DNA of 64,000 nt from an uncultured Elusimicrobia bacterium (GCA_947306425.1 CAMZGO010000007.1:1-64000), one strand, 5' to 3'. Numbered from the stretch's first letter, positions 9,411 through 19,913 are shown. Numbers and translations are program-made. Notes: generated from the sequence alone by a model not told the origin.

Positions 9411-10298
9411 ATGAACGAAAAATTATCATCAACTGCCGTAATTAAAATTGATACGGCAGCCGCGCGTGAAGCGCAATACGATTTGCCGCAAAGTTATGGC
9501 AAAACGGAAAGTTTTTTGCTTCCCAAAGACCCAAACTGGATGTTCTTATTTTGGGAAATAGTAAATGAAACTTATGAAGCGGTTAAAGATAAAAAGGGGC
9601 AAAATATTTTTGATAATGCCAGGGCGGTTATTCGTGTTTATGATATAACAAATAAGGATTTTAACGGCAATAATGCTAACAGTTTTTTTGATGTGCCTGT
9701 CGTATTGGAAGCAGGCAGCTGGTATTTGCAAGTTCCAAGCGGGCGCACTTATATTTGTGATATAGGCGTCATTACTCCGGACGGGGAATTTATTTTGCTT
9801 ACGCGCTCTAACAGTACCACGACACCTACAGGGCAAGTTTCAAATGTTATAGATGAAAAGTGGATGATGGTTGAGGGCGAGTATGAAAAGATTTTAAAAA
9901 TGTCCGGTGCGGAAATGTTTGGTACCGGTGCAAGCGAAAAATTACAGCATATTCTTGCACAACGCTGGCGTGCTTTTGAAATTGGGCGCGAAAGCAACCC
10001 CTCATCCCATATCACTTCTTGGATGAGTTCCCATACTTTTGCACAACCTCAAAATTTGACTGATGAAGATATTTGGCTTAAAGCTGCTTGTGAAATCATT
10101 ATTTACGGGCAGGCAAGCAAAAATGCCGATGTCTTTATTAAAGGGGAGAAAATTGAAGTTAACGAGGATGGAAGTTTCTCTTTCCGCTTTCCGTTAAGCG
10201 AGGGGCAAATTGTTGATATGCCCATTAAAGCCCAACATAAAACAAAAGGCGGTAAACAAAGATTTATTACAATCAAAGCAAAACGTGAGGAGGCCTAA
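9411..10298 (+). CDS. DUF4912 domain protein
   Basis: 295 residues. The N-terminal two thirds match the DUF4912 pattern: LPKDPNWMFLFWEI, then a beta-rich domain with WYLQVPSGRTYICDIGVI. A second small beta domain at the C-terminus (residues 215-290) looks like a carbohydrate-binding or Ig-like fold. The start has a GGAGAG site 8 bases upstream. Its stop overlaps the start of the GH57 gene (TAATG). DUF4912 genes are known next to GH57 enzymes, suggesting a role in glycogen metabolism, but no activity is established. Confidence 0.85.
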   Translation: MNEKLSSTAVIKIDTAAAREAQYDLPQSYGKTESFLLPKDPNWMFLFWEIVNETYEAVKDKKGQNIFDNARAVIRVYDITNKDFNGNNANSFFDVPVVLEAGSWYLQVPSGRTYICDIGVITPDGEFILLTRSNSTTTPTGQVSNVIDEKWMMVEGEYEKILKMSGAEMFGTGASEKLQHILAQRWRAFEIGRESNPSSHITSWMSSHTFAQPQNLTDEDIWLKAACEIIIYGQASKNADVFIKGEKIEVNEDGSFSFRFPLSEGQIVDMPIKAQHKTKGGKQRFITIKAKREEA

Positions 10299-11887
10299 TG
10301 GAACAAGAAAAAGGTTATCTCTCTTTAGTTTTACATGCCCATTTGCCGTTTATACGCCACCCTGAATACCCCGATTTTCTTGAAGAAGATTGGTTTTTTG
10401 AAGCGATGGTGGAAACTTATCTTCCGCTTTTAAATGTCTATGAAAATTTGACTGCGCAAGGGGTAGATTTTAGGGTAACAATGTCTCTTACACCTCCGCT
10501 TTGCGAAATGATGGCAGATGAAATGCTTACCCAGCGTTTTAGACATTATTTAAATCAAAGAATTGAACTTTCCGAAAAGGAACTTGAGCGCACAAAAAAT
10601 ACGGAATTTGCTTATGTCGCAAAAATGTACCATGAAAAATTCCATAGATACCGCGAACTTTTTGAAAATTATTATCACGGCCGTATTTTGGAGGGGTTTA
10701 AAAAATTCCAAAATATGGGCAAACTTGAAATTATTACTTGCTGTGCCACGCATGGATATTTACCGCTTCAGGTGCAAGAACAAAGCATAAAAGCTCAAAT
10801 CAAAATTGCCGCAAACAATTACCGTAAACATTTTGGGCGCTCGCCGCGCGGTATTTGGCTTGCTGAATGCGCTTATAACTATGGTGTGGACAAATATTTA
10901 AAAGAAGAAGGAATAAGATTTTTCTTTATGGAATCACACGGTGTGATGCATGGTATTCCGCGCCCGAAATATGGTATTTATGCACCGGTTTATACTCCTC
11001 AAGGCGTTGCGGCATTTGCGCGTGATATGGAATCTGCCCAGCAGGTTTGGAGTGCCGAAAGCGGTTATCCGGGGGACCCTCATTACCGCGAATTTTACCG
11101 TGACCTTGGTTATGACCTTGATTATGATTATGTCAAAAACTATTTGCATAGTGATGGTGTAAGAAGAAATATCGGTATGAAATATTATAAAATCACCGGT
11201 AAAGTTGCTTTGAACCAAAAGCAGCCTTATTATCCTAGCGATGCTTTAAATGTCGCTGCAAGCCATGCCGGTAATTTTATGTTTAACCGCCAAAAACAAA
11301 TTGAGTATTTGGTAAGCGTCATAACGGACCGTAAACCTTTGGTCGTTTCAATGTACGATGCGGAACTTTACGGTCATTGGTGGTATGAGGGTATAGATTT
11401 CTTGGAGTTTTTATTCAAAAAAATCTATTATGACCAAAAAGATATTAAGTTAATTACACCTTTTGAGTATCTTGAAAAGTACCCTGTTAACCAAGTTGTG
11501 CAACCTTCCCCGTCTTCTTGGGGTGATAAAGGGTATAATGATGTTTGGCTCAATAGCGGAAATGATTGGATTTACCGCCACCTCATTAAAGCGGCAGAAC
11601 GTATGATTGAACTTGCAAACCGTTTCCCTAATGCAGACGGTGTCTTAAGGCGTGCCTTAAACCAATGTGCGAGGGAACTTGTTCTAATGCAATCATCCGA
11701 TTGGGCATTTTTGATGACGGTGGGAACTGCCAAAGAATATTCCACAAAACGCACTAAAGACCATGTAAAACGCTTTACTGCGCTTTATGAGATGATACTT
11801 GGCAATAGAATTGACGAGAATTATTTAAAAGAACTTGAATGGAAAGATAATATTTTCCAGGATATTGATTACAACGTTTATAAATAG
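10298..11887 (+). CDS. GH57 family 1,4-alpha-glucan branching enzyme (putative)
   Basis: 529 residues with the GH57/DUF1957 layout. It opens with HAHLPFIRHPEY, the first GH57 motif. The expected nucleophile is E190 in GIWLAECAYN and the expected acid/base is D354 in SMYDAELYGHWWYEG. A C-terminal helical domain follows (residues 420-529), with SSDWAFLM typical of branching enzymes. It probably makes alpha-1,6 branches in glycogen. The gene is coupled to the DUF4912 gene. The assignment as a branching enzyme rather than an amylase rests on this architecture. Confidence 0.87.
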   Translation: MEQEKGYLSLVLHAHLPFIRHPEYPDFLEEDWFFEAMVETYLPLLNVYENLTAQGVDFRVTMSLTPPLCEMMADEMLTQRFRHYLNQRIELSEKELERTKNTEFAYVAKMYHEKFHRYRELFENYYHGRILEGFKKFQNMGKLEIITCCATHGYLPLQVQEQSIKAQIKIAANNYRKHFGRSPRGIWLAECAYNYGVDKYLKEEGIRFFFMESHGVMHGIPRPKYGIYAPVYTPQGVAAFARDMESAQQVWSAESGYPGDPHYREFYRDLGYDLDYDYVKNYLHSDGVRRNIGMKYYKITGKVALNQKQPYYPSDALNVAASHAGNFMFNRQKQIEYLVSVITDRKPLVVSMYDAELYGHWWYEGIDFLEFLFKKIYYDQKDIKLITPFEYLEKYPVNQVVQPSPSSWGDKGYNDVWLNSGNDWIYRHLIKAAERMIELANRFPNADGVLRRALNQCARELVLMQSSDWAFLMTVGTAKEYSTKRTKDHVKRFTALYEMILGNRIDENYLKELEWKDNIFQDIDYNVYK

Positions 11888-12017
11888 TAATTAGGTTTTA
11901 TCTGTTAATATCCCGCATACTGTTAATGTACGCGTAGGGCGGACTTTCGTATTTAAGCGCTTTTTGATTTTTATTTTCCTATTATTTCACTTATGTTTGT
12001 TTAATTTACTCTTTCTT

Positions 12018-12061
12018 ATAGGCCCAAAGACCTAATTTAAAATAGGTCTAAATTCTCTTGT
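12018..12061 (+). promoter_or_regulatory. 44-bp upstream element, copy 1
   Basis: ATAGG, AGACCTA, ATAGG and CTCTTGT occur at the same spacing as in the element at 63659-63702. It contains the inverted repeat AGACCTA / TAGGTCT (12028-12034 and 12043-12049) and ends 51 bases before the start codon. The remaining sequence between 11888 and 12018 shows nothing I recognise. Confidence 0.5.
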
Positions 12062-12112
12062 AAAAATAGTAAATAAATGCAAAAATATAATTAATTATTG
12101 AAGGGGAAAATC

Positions 12113-13546
12113 ATGAAAACAATTATTTCAAAACTCAAAAAATGCTTATGTTTAACATTAAGTATTTTTTTGCTTACTTCCAATATGCAAGTTTTCGCGC
12201 AAGAAGCAAAAGAATTAGACTTTGTCAAAGAAAATTTGGACCTTATTACAAAAGAATTGGACCTCATAAAAGATACGTACGAATTTGATCAAAACATTAA
12301 TAATCTAAGAAACATTTTAGAAAAAGAAATTAAATTAAGTATAGAAGATCCCATAGAATACCTTAGAGAAGTTTCTTTTGAGGCAAAAGAGGGTACTTTT
12401 TACCCTAAATCAATTAAAAATTTTATGTCCGAATACAAAGTAACCAGAGAGAAATATTATGCTTTATCATGTTCTACAAAAGATATTATTGAAAAAGGAG
12501 TACTGTCAGAATTATCGTACAAATATAATGGTAACTTGCGCTTATTAAACAAATCTGAAAAAGAGATGTTGGACATATCAGTCGCATTTCCTCCTGTAAG
12601 ACATGCTTATGATGTTTTAAATGCTGCCGAACCTGCCAATAAAATTTTGGCAAATACATATTGTATTGTTCCACATGGCCGTTTTAGGGTTACTTGGATA
12701 AATGATGAGGATATTCCGAAATTAATACAATCTGTTAAATATTTTGAGAATAAAATTGATGAAATGAAAGCAGGTTTGACAAAAATTTATAAAGCAAGAG
12801 GCGAACTTTTAAGACACACTTTCACACCGGCAGATATTTTGGAATATGCTTATAAAAACGGTATGTTGCCAAAAGAAAAAGCCGGCGTGAAATTAACGCT
12901 TGAGGCAATGGACGCGGATGTCTCTGTATCTGCGCTGGTTAAAAGTATAAGAAAATATTTAACTGAATTTGGAACGAAAGTAAAAAGTGAAAAATATTCT
13001 GCAAGTTTAACTAAAAAATTAAAAAGTATGACACTTGCCGAAAGGACTAAATATGTAGATGAATTAACCGAACTAAAGTTAGGTTCAAAAACATTTATAT
13101 CAGACTTTGAAAAACTTGATAGTTCTGCAAAAAAATATGTTGGTAAAGCAATAACGAAAGGGATGTGGGAATTGCCGTTAATAGGTGCAATAATAACAGC
13201 AGCAATTATTACCGAAATTACAGCAGATAATAATTTTAACCCTGCTTATACTGCTTCAATAAAAGATATCAGCGAAATGAAAAACAAAATAGAAAATGGC
13301 GAAGCGACCTTGCAAGAACAATGGCTCTTTTATACTGATGAAAGAAATGAAAGTTTAATACAAAAAGATGCCGTACACACTTTACACTTTGTTAAATTAG
13401 CACAAGGTGCTATGGAGGCGGAAGAAATATTACTTGAGGCCGAAAAAGAGAATAAAGCACAGGAAAACAAAGCAATAGAAAATTCTATATTAAAGAATTA
13501 TCAAAAGCAAGCAAATAAAACGGACTTCGGCGTTGGCACTATATAA
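12113..13546 (+). CDS. secreted protein of unknown function
   Basis: 477 residues from ATG 12113, chosen because GGGGAA precedes it and a Sec signal peptide starts there (MKTIISKLKKCLCLTLSIFLL, cleavage near FAQ). The mature part is mostly charged helices with Lys/Glu-rich stretches. A single hydrophobic segment near residues 350-370 (LPLIGAIITAAIITEI) could cross or insert into a membrane. The C-terminus has a Glu/Lys coiled-coil-like stretch. I do not recognise a family. It stands alone between a shared upstream element and a terminator. Confidence 0.7.
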   Translation: MKTIISKLKKCLCLTLSIFLLTSNMQVFAQEAKELDFVKENLDLITKELDLIKDTYEFDQNINNLRNILEKEIKLSIEDPIEYLREVSFEAKEGTFYPKSIKNFMSEYKVTREKYYALSCSTKDIIEKGVLSELSYKYNGNLRLLNKSEKEMLDISVAFPPVRHAYDVLNAAEPANKILANTYCIVPHGRFRVTWINDEDIPKLIQSVKYFENKIDEMKAGLTKIYKARGELLRHTFTPADILEYAYKNGMLPKEKAGVKLTLEAMDADVSVSALVKSIRKYLTEFGTKVKSEKYSASLTKKLKSMTLAERTKYVDELTELKLGSKTFISDFEKLDSSAKKYVGKAITKGMWELPLIGAIITAAIITEITADNNFNPAYTASIKDISEMKNKIENGEATLQEQWLFYTDERNESLIQKDAVHTLHFVKLAQGAMEAEEILLEAEKENKAQENKAIENSILKNYQKQANKTDFGVGTI

Positions 13547-13580
13547 GTAGGTGCTTTATAACTAAAACTTTACATACTAC

Positions 13581-13612
13581 AAGTACCCCAAAATTATTTG
13601 GGGTACTTTTTC
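13581..13612 (+). terminator. rho-independent terminator
   Basis: A 12-bp stem, AAGTACCCCAAA with TTTGGGGTACTT, followed by TTTTT. It ends the transcript of the gene at 12113. Confidence 0.85.
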
Positions 13613-13764
13613 AGTTAAATAGTCAAAATATTGTTAATTAAATTTTGTTTATTATTTCTCTCTACTGCACTTTCTTATGTTTTTGATGTGTGTTTGTAAA
13701 ATATATTGAAGCGAAGTTTAAAAATAGTAAAATAAAAGTATATACTATGTCGTAGGGAGGTATT

Positions 13765-16700
13765 ATGAAAAAATTTTTATTTTACTTTTTAACCTTTATT
13801 TTATTAATTGCGCCCAATTGCAGTATTGCGCAAAATCAATCGCAAGATGATATTGATAAAACAATAACTTTAATAAATCAAAGCAAGTATGATGAGGCCT
13901 TACGCCTAATATACTCAGTTAAAATACCTTCAAATAAAGAGGAAAGAGTTCTTTACTACCTCACAAAGATTAAAGCACTTGAAAGCACGCCGTACAGACC
14001 AAATAAATTAGTGGAAAGCGAAACGGACCCCACCAAATTTACCAATGAACAGAAACAAGAGGCCGTAAAACAAAGTTATAAAGACCTTTGGAATTTGCGC
14101 TCTACATTGGTTAATATGCCATATCAAGAGAATAAAAAATATTTGGGTTGGAGTTATTTCCAAATTGAGCCGGAAAGTTTATATGATGCTTTGGCAGACA
14201 TCTTTATAAACAGGCAAATAGAAGAAAACATCAAAGTTTTGGAAGAATCTTATAAATTATCAGGTAAAAATCGGGAAGGTATCAGGGAGTATTGGCATAT
14301 ACGCTATATTCAAGCGGCAATCGCAAAACAAGACACAATAAAACAGTATGAGGAAAAACAAAAGCAATCAGCAGAACTTTTTGCGGCGATTTCAGGGCAA
14401 AGTAAAAATTACAGCGGGCAATTTAAGAAATATTTTTTTGAAGCAAAAACCGTACGAGGCAAATATGAAGCTGCTTTGCAAAGTGTTAATTTATATCAGC
14501 AGGCAGGGCAATTTTATAAAGCCCATAGCCTTGCCGAATATTGTGCGCCTTTTGAAATTAAGAATAATGCTTGTATTTTGTTAAAAAATGAACTTGAGCG
14601 GCCTAGTGTTTTTGTGATTGGAAATGTTCCTCAAAATTATAAACCAAATACCCCGTTGCAAGTTAAATTTAGGGCTAACAATCTGGTAAAAGTTAACTTT
14701 AATATTTATAAACTCTCTTTAAAACAAATGCAAGAGGGGGGTAGAGATTTTAAAACCCTTAAGCCATATAAAACTTATATGCAAAATTTAACTTATGATA
14801 CGCCGTATACCCCCAAAGAATTTGATTTTAATCTGCCTGCTTTTGCGCGTGGTTTTTATGCACTTATCCTTAATTACGAGGGGGAAAAATATTCAAATCC
14901 CTATTACTTTAATATCACCGATTTGGCGCTTTTTGGTACAAGTTATTTCAATACAAATGATTTGAAAACTCTGAATTATAAAGATACAGGTATTAACTTT
15001 TATACACTTTCTGCGCATAACGGGCAGCCGCTTTCGGCAGAAATTTCGGCAGATAAATTAAATAAAATTCAAACAAACCACTTTGGGCAGGCAAGCATAA
15101 AAGCAGAACAAAATTTACGTAATGTCGTAGCAAAATATAAGGATAATTTTGCTTTGATAAGTTATTTCTATCCGCGACATTATAACACGCCAAAACCGGT
15201 AAAAATTTATATAAATACTGACAGGTCAATTTATAAACCGGGCGAGGAGGTAAAAATTGTTTTTAATGTCGTTGAGAGAAAAGATAATAAATATTTTACC
15301 TATCAAGGGCAGGAAAAATTAAATATTCAAGTTCGTAATGCGTCCTATAAAGAAGTAGCAAAAGCAGAACTGCCGGTTGATAGTTTCGGCCAAGCGGTTT
15401 ATACTTTTAAAGTTCCTCAAGACACAATGCTTGGCAATTTTAGCACATTTGCGAAACTCGGAACGGGCAGCAGTTATGGCAGTTTTCAAGTAGAAGAATT
15501 TAAGCAGCCGGAATTTACTTTAAATTTAAACGTACCTGATACAACTTATTCCTTTAATACTTCGGTTACAATTAATGGTAAAGCCTCTTATTATTCCGGT
15601 GAGGCTTTGGCAAATGCAAAAGTTAATATCACAATATCTAAACAACGATTTTACCCGTGCTGTTATAGATGGGATAATTTTATTTTTGAAGATGAAGCCC
15701 CCGTTTATATAGAAACACTTACAGATAAAAGCGGTGATTTTAAAATAACTTTTAAACCCAAATCTAAAAAAGAAAAAAATGTTTTGCCGGCCCGCTATCT
15801 GATTAAGGCTGAAGTTACCGGCACAAACGGACACACGATTAAAGGTGACACAAATTTATATGTTTCAAATCAAAAATACTTTTTTGGTATTGATAAATCT
15901 AAAAACTTTTTCTTAAGTAATTCTGAAAATACTTTGATTTTAAAAATGCAAAATGCTGCCGGTAAACCTCAAAAAGGTAAGGCAATTTTTGAAATCTTTA
16001 AAGCAAAGCCAAAAGAAAATAAAGATATTCCTTATTATCAGGAAAACTTTGATTTAGATAAAGAACCGCTGTTTAGCACGGAACTTGAATTTAACGATAA
16101 TGAAATTTTGCAAAAACTCCCTGTTTTAAAAGAGGGTTTTTATGGGGCAAAACTTAAAGCATACGGTGATGAAAGCGAAGTTTTTATCTTCCCCGTATTT
16201 GACGAAGAAACACCTGCTCTTGAAATCGGAGAAATTACTTTGCTTGAAAACAAAAAATATATCGTGGGTGAAAATGCAAAAATTTTACTTGGAGCAACAA
16301 AAGCCAAAGGTCCTAAATTTGTGGAAATCTATAAAAACGGTTTCTTTGTAAAACGCTTGCAATTATCTAATCAACCTTTACAAATTTTGACTTTACCTGT
16401 TTTACCAGAATATCAGGGCGGCATTAGTTTACGTTGGTTTGGTATTTATGATTATCAAAGTTTTGGCGGAACACTTAATATAGAAGTGCCTTATTTAGGT
16501 AAGGATATTGATGTTAAACTTAATGTGCCGGAAAATTTGGAACCGGGCCAAAAGGCCGCACTTAATTTAACGGCGAGCATAGAAGATAAACCTTTGCAAA
16601 ATGCGCGCGCTATGCTTACAGTTTATGATAAAGCGCTTGATTATTACAGGACACATAATTTCAATTTAACCTCACCTTATACTCAGAATTTTTACGGTAA

Positions 16701-19170
16701 TAATATTTTTAGTTCCTTACAGTCAGGCCACGGTATTTACTATGGTGAAACAAGGAGATTTTCCGGATCCTTAGGTATAAAATCTTTAGGAGCCGCACGT
16801 TCTTCATCTTTTGATAGCGCGGAGATGGAAGAGACTGTTGCCGCCCCTATGCTTGCCAAAAACGCTGTGGTTCAAGATATGGCAGAAATACAGGATTCCC
16901 CAAATAATTCTGTTCGTTCAGATTTTGCACCGACGGCATATTTTAACCCGGGGGCAGATTTAAAAAACGGTAAAACAACTTTTAATTTTAAAGTGCCGGA
17001 TAGTTTAACGGAGTGGACTGCCGCCGCAATAGTTTTTAGTAAAACTTTGCAAACCGGTAAAACACAAGTTAATTTTAATACGAGTAAAGATTTAACCCTG
17101 CGTCTTGAAACACCAACTTTTCTCCGTCAAAATGATGAGATTTTTATAAGAACCTTAATCAAAAATAACAGTAAAAAAACTTTGCAAGGTACCGTTTCTT
17201 TAACACTAAATGTAAACGAAAATACGGCGGAAAATGCCTTTGAAGCTCAGCAAATTTCCTTAAAAGCCGGGGAAGAAAAAACTTTAACTTGGCCTTACAC
17301 TGCCCCTAAAGAACTAGGGGAAATAACTGTAACTGCTGTTATTCGCTCCGGCCCAATTATTGACGGGGAAACAAGAACTTTACCTCTTTTGACGAGTTTG
17401 CAGTATTTGCCCGACAGTAAAACAATCACTTTGAGAGAGGGGGAAAATTTTTTGCAACTTTCCCCCGTAATGGAAGGCGAGATTTTAAGTGCCGCGCATT
17501 TAACTTTGGATACTTCTTTGCTTGTGCCTATAATATCAGCCATGCCGATGCTTACAGAGCAAACTTTCAAAACTGCAACAGGTACTATTGACCGCTATTT
17601 ACCGCTTGCAATAGTCAATCAACTTTATACAAAATATCCTAATTTTAAGAAGGCAGCCGCGCAAATACAACGTAAAACCAGGACAGATGAGTGGAATAAG
17701 CAAACCTCTGATATTTTACTGAAAGATACAGAACTTTCGCCTTGGTATAATCTTTCAAAAGGAGGGTGTAAGGCAGATAATTTGATAAATATCTTTGATG
17801 CCGCAACCGTAAATAAAAAACAAAAAAATTATGAAGAAGAACTTAAAAAATATCAGAATTCAGACGGCGGTTTTTCCTGGATTAAAGGCGGCAAAAGCAG
17901 TTTATATGTAACACTTTATATTGTGGACCGCTTAGCGCAGGGTTCATATTTCGGTGTAAAACCTCCGATGGAAGTTACACAAAACGCTTTAAAATATTTA
18001 CATAAGAAATATAAAGAATTTGATTTTTCAAAACCTTATTACCCTTTTGAAGCAATATATTATGCCTACGTTATAAGTGCTTTTGATAAAACTTTGCTCG
18101 TGCAGGAAACACGTAAAGAAGTACAGACTTTGGCCGATTATATTGATAAGCAAAAAGAAATTTTGGCACCCTTGGGGCAAGTATATATGGCGGTTATTTA
18201 TTATCGTTTAGGTAATATGCAAAAAGCAAAAAAATATGTTAATATGCTTTTTGAAGTAGCCAAAGAAAATGATATTACCGGTATAAGTTTCGCTATGGAA
18301 GAACGTTCATGGCAATGGTTCTGGGATGACTTAAATTTACACGCCGAGGCCTTGCGTGCATTACTTGAAATTGAGCCAAACAGCCCTAAGATTGAAGGTT
18401 TAATTAAATGGATAATCTTCAATAAAAAAGCAACTTTGTGGGGTAGTACCGCCAATGCCGCAAAAGCGGTGTATGCTTTGCTTGAAGCTGTAAAATCTTG
18501 GGATATTTTAGGACAAAATAAACATTATGATATCGCCTGGAACGGGCAAAATTATAATCTTGATTTCGGGCCTCTTGGTAAAGAAAATAAAACAGTTTTC
18601 AGTGTTTATTATCCGCAGGCAAGTAATGAAAGTTTAAAGGCAGAAATCACGCAAAATACTATAACGGCACAGGGGAAAAAGGCATCAAAAACTCTGCCGT
18701 GTTTTGCCACTTTAAGCAATCTTGTTATCAGTAATTTGCCGCAGGAATCAAGCCCGAAAGGTGTTCTAAATATAATAAAAGCATATTACTTAATTAAAGA
18801 AAATACCGTTAGGCCTTTACGTGAAAATGAAACTATAAAAGTTGGTGATAAAATTGAGGTACGCTTAACAATTAAAGCGGAACACAATTTTGATTTTGTG
18901 ATGGTTCAAGACCGCAAGCCTGCCGCTTTTGATACGGAAAATTTGCTTTCCGGATGGGTGTGGGACGGTCTTTCACGCTACGAAGATTTGCAGCTTGCGC
19001 AAACAAATTTCTTCATAGATTATATACCGGCCGGTACTTATGAACTTAAATATGTTTTGCGCCCTACGGCAAGCGGTATATTTAATGCCGGTTCAAGCAT
19101 AATACAGAGCATGTTTGCGCCTGAAATCAGCGCCCATAGTAACAGTTTTATTATTAAGGTTGAAGATTAA
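13765..19170 (+). CDS. bacterial alpha-2-macroglobulin-like protein, thioester Cys missing
   Basis: 1801 residues with a Sec signal peptide (first 23 residues, ending SIAQ). Helical N-terminal part, then a run of macroglobulin-like beta domains; the MG2 hallmark DRSIYKPGEEVKI is near residue 487. The A2M segment with TEWTAAAIVFSKTLQTG is at about 1085-1100, then an alpha/alpha toroid, then a C-terminal receptor-binding-like domain. Where thioester members have CxEQ, this one has LTEQ (Leu1263). It is therefore a non-thioester A2M, expected to be periplasmic and possibly a protease trap. No pbpC neighbour is present. A GGGAGG site lies at 13754-13759. Confidence 0.88.
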   Translation: MKKFLFYFLTFILLIAPNCSIAQNQSQDDIDKTITLINQSKYDEALRLIYSVKIPSNKEERVLYYLTKIKALESTPYRPNKLVESETDPTKFTNEQKQEAVKQSYKDLWNLRSTLVNMPYQENKKYLGWSYFQIEPESLYDALADIFINRQIEENIKVLEESYKLSGKNREGIREYWHIRYIQAAIAKQDTIKQYEEKQKQSAELFAAISGQSKNYSGQFKKYFFEAKTVRGKYEAALQSVNLYQQAGQFYKAHSLAEYCAPFEIKNNACILLKNELERPSVFVIGNVPQNYKPNTPLQVKFRANNLVKVNFNIYKLSLKQMQEGGRDFKTLKPYKTYMQNLTYDTPYTPKEFDFNLPAFARGFYALILNYEGEKYSNPYYFNITDLALFGTSYFNTNDLKTLNYKDTGINFYTLSAHNGQPLSAEISADKLNKIQTNHFGQASIKAEQNLRNVVAKYKDNFALISYFYPRHYNTPKPVKIYINTDRSIYKPGEEVKIVFNVVERKDNKYFTYQGQEKLNIQVRNASYKEVAKAELPVDSFGQAVYTFKVPQDTMLGNFSTFAKLGTGSSYGSFQVEEFKQPEFTLNLNVPDTTYSFNTSVTINGKASYYSGEALANAKVNITISKQRFYPCCYRWDNFIFEDEAPVYIETLTDKSGDFKITFKPKSKKEKNVLPARYLIKAEVTGTNGHTIKGDTNLYVSNQKYFFGIDKSKNFFLSNSENTLILKMQNAAGKPQKGKAIFEIFKAKPKENKDIPYYQENFDLDKEPLFSTELEFNDNEILQKLPVLKEGFYGAKLKAYGDESEVFIFPVFDEETPALEIGEITLLENKKYIVGENAKILLGATKAKGPKFVEIYKNGFFVKRLQLSNQPLQILTLPVLPEYQGGISLRWFGIYDYQSFGGTLNIEVPYLGKDIDVKLNVPENLEPGQKAALNLTASIEDKPLQNARAMLTVYDKALDYYRTHNFNLTSPYTQNFYGNNIFSSLQSGHGIYYGETRRFSGSLGIKSLGAARSSSFDSAEMEETVAAPMLAKNAVVQDMAEIQDSPNNSVRSDFAPTAYFNPGADLKNGKTTFNFKVPDSLTEWTAAAIVFSKTLQTGKTQVNFNTSKDLTLRLETPTFLRQNDEIFIRTLIKNNSKKTLQGTVSLTLNVNENTAENAFEAQQISLKAGEEKTLTWPYTAPKELGEITVTAVIRSGPIIDGETRTLPLLTSLQYLPDSKTITLREGENFLQLSPVMEGEILSAAHLTLDTSLLVPIISAMPMLTEQTFKTATGTIDRYLPLAIVNQLYTKYPNFKKAAAQIQRKTRTDEWNKQTSDILLKDTELSPWYNLSKGGCKADNLINIFDAATVNKKQKNYEEELKKYQNSDGGFSWIKGGKSSLYVTLYIVDRLAQGSYFGVKPPMEVTQNALKYLHKKYKEFDFSKPYYPFEAIYYAYVISAFDKTLLVQETRKEVQTLADYIDKQKEILAPLGQVYMAVIYYRLGNMQKAKKYVNMLFEVAKENDITGISFAMEERSWQWFWDDLNLHAEALRALLEIEPNSPKIEGLIKWIIFNKKATLWGSTANAAKAVYALLEAVKSWDILGQNKHYDIAWNGQNYNLDFGPLGKENKTVFSVYYPQASNESLKAEITQNTITAQGKKASKTLPCFATLSNLVISNLPQESSPKGVLNIIKAYYLIKENTVRPLRENETIKVGDKIEVRLTIKAEHNFDFVMVQDRKPAAFDTENLLSGWVWDGLSRYEDLQLAQTNFFIDYIPAGTYELKYVLRPTASGIFNAGSSIIQSMFAPEISAHSNSFIIKVED

Positions 19171-19379
19171 TTTTTAAGGTATTTTTTCCTTTATTAAAGA
19201 AACGGAACATGCCTGTATCTCTAAACGTTTTTTAGTTATGAAATAAAAATACCCTTTGGGTGCACCGCATGACCGACGAGAGCGTGTCCATTATAGTGTA
19301 CCATAGTTTTTATACTTCTATTTAGTATATCCCCTTATCATTTTGGTACTTTAACTAGTTTGAGTTTAATAAGTGCCTA

Positions 19380-19756
19380 GCAAGGGGTAACGGCTATATG
19401 GGTGCGGTAACAGCGGTATTAAATAAAACGAAACTGGTTCAAGCCGCTTTAGGAAGTATTATGGGGATAGTGTAAGGGTAATTTTTATTGTTGTTTATCT
19501 TTGTTTTTTTGCTTTTTCGTCCATTTTTTGCTGGAATTTCTTTGGTGAAACAAAAGTCATCTATTTATTTAAAAATAAAGGCACTAAAAACGCAGTCCTT
19601 ATTTACACCCTAATATCTCTGTACTTTGTCCTGCTCGGTTTACTACTATCCAGTGATTTTATTTAAGAACTTACCGATATGTTTAATAATCTCATGGTAA
19701 TTCCGAATATGCTGGCTTTATTTGCATTGACCCACCCTGTATTAATAAGGAAATAA
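19380..19756 (+). pseudogene. remnant of a sodium:alanine (AGCS) symporter
   Basis: Translating in short frames gives pieces of the AGCS C-terminus in the right order: ARGNGYMGAVTAVLNKTK, then FAFSSIFCWNFFGETK (normally AFSTLIGWSYYGE), VLIYTLISLYFVLLG, an in-frame stop, then FNNLMVIPNMLALF (normally FNGLMAIPNLIAL). Stop codons at 19472 and 19663 and a frame change break it, and no 5' half is visible. The rest of the 740-base gap between 19171 and 19913 shows no intact gene. Confidence 0.7.
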
Positions 19757-19913
19757 CTTTTTTGTGGTATCTCAGTAGGTTAGGCATTTCCCTTGTTTAT
19801 TGTCTTATTCAGAGACAGCATTTGCCGGAATTTAACATAGACACTTCAATAAAAAAAAATGTATAATAAACAAGGAGATTAGACATCTCTTATTCTACTG
19901 TTTAGAGGTAACT

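Noticed and set aside
12098-12112. TTG start five codons upstream for the secreted protein at 12113
   Set aside because: The ATG at 12113 has a ribosome site and begins a normal signal peptide.
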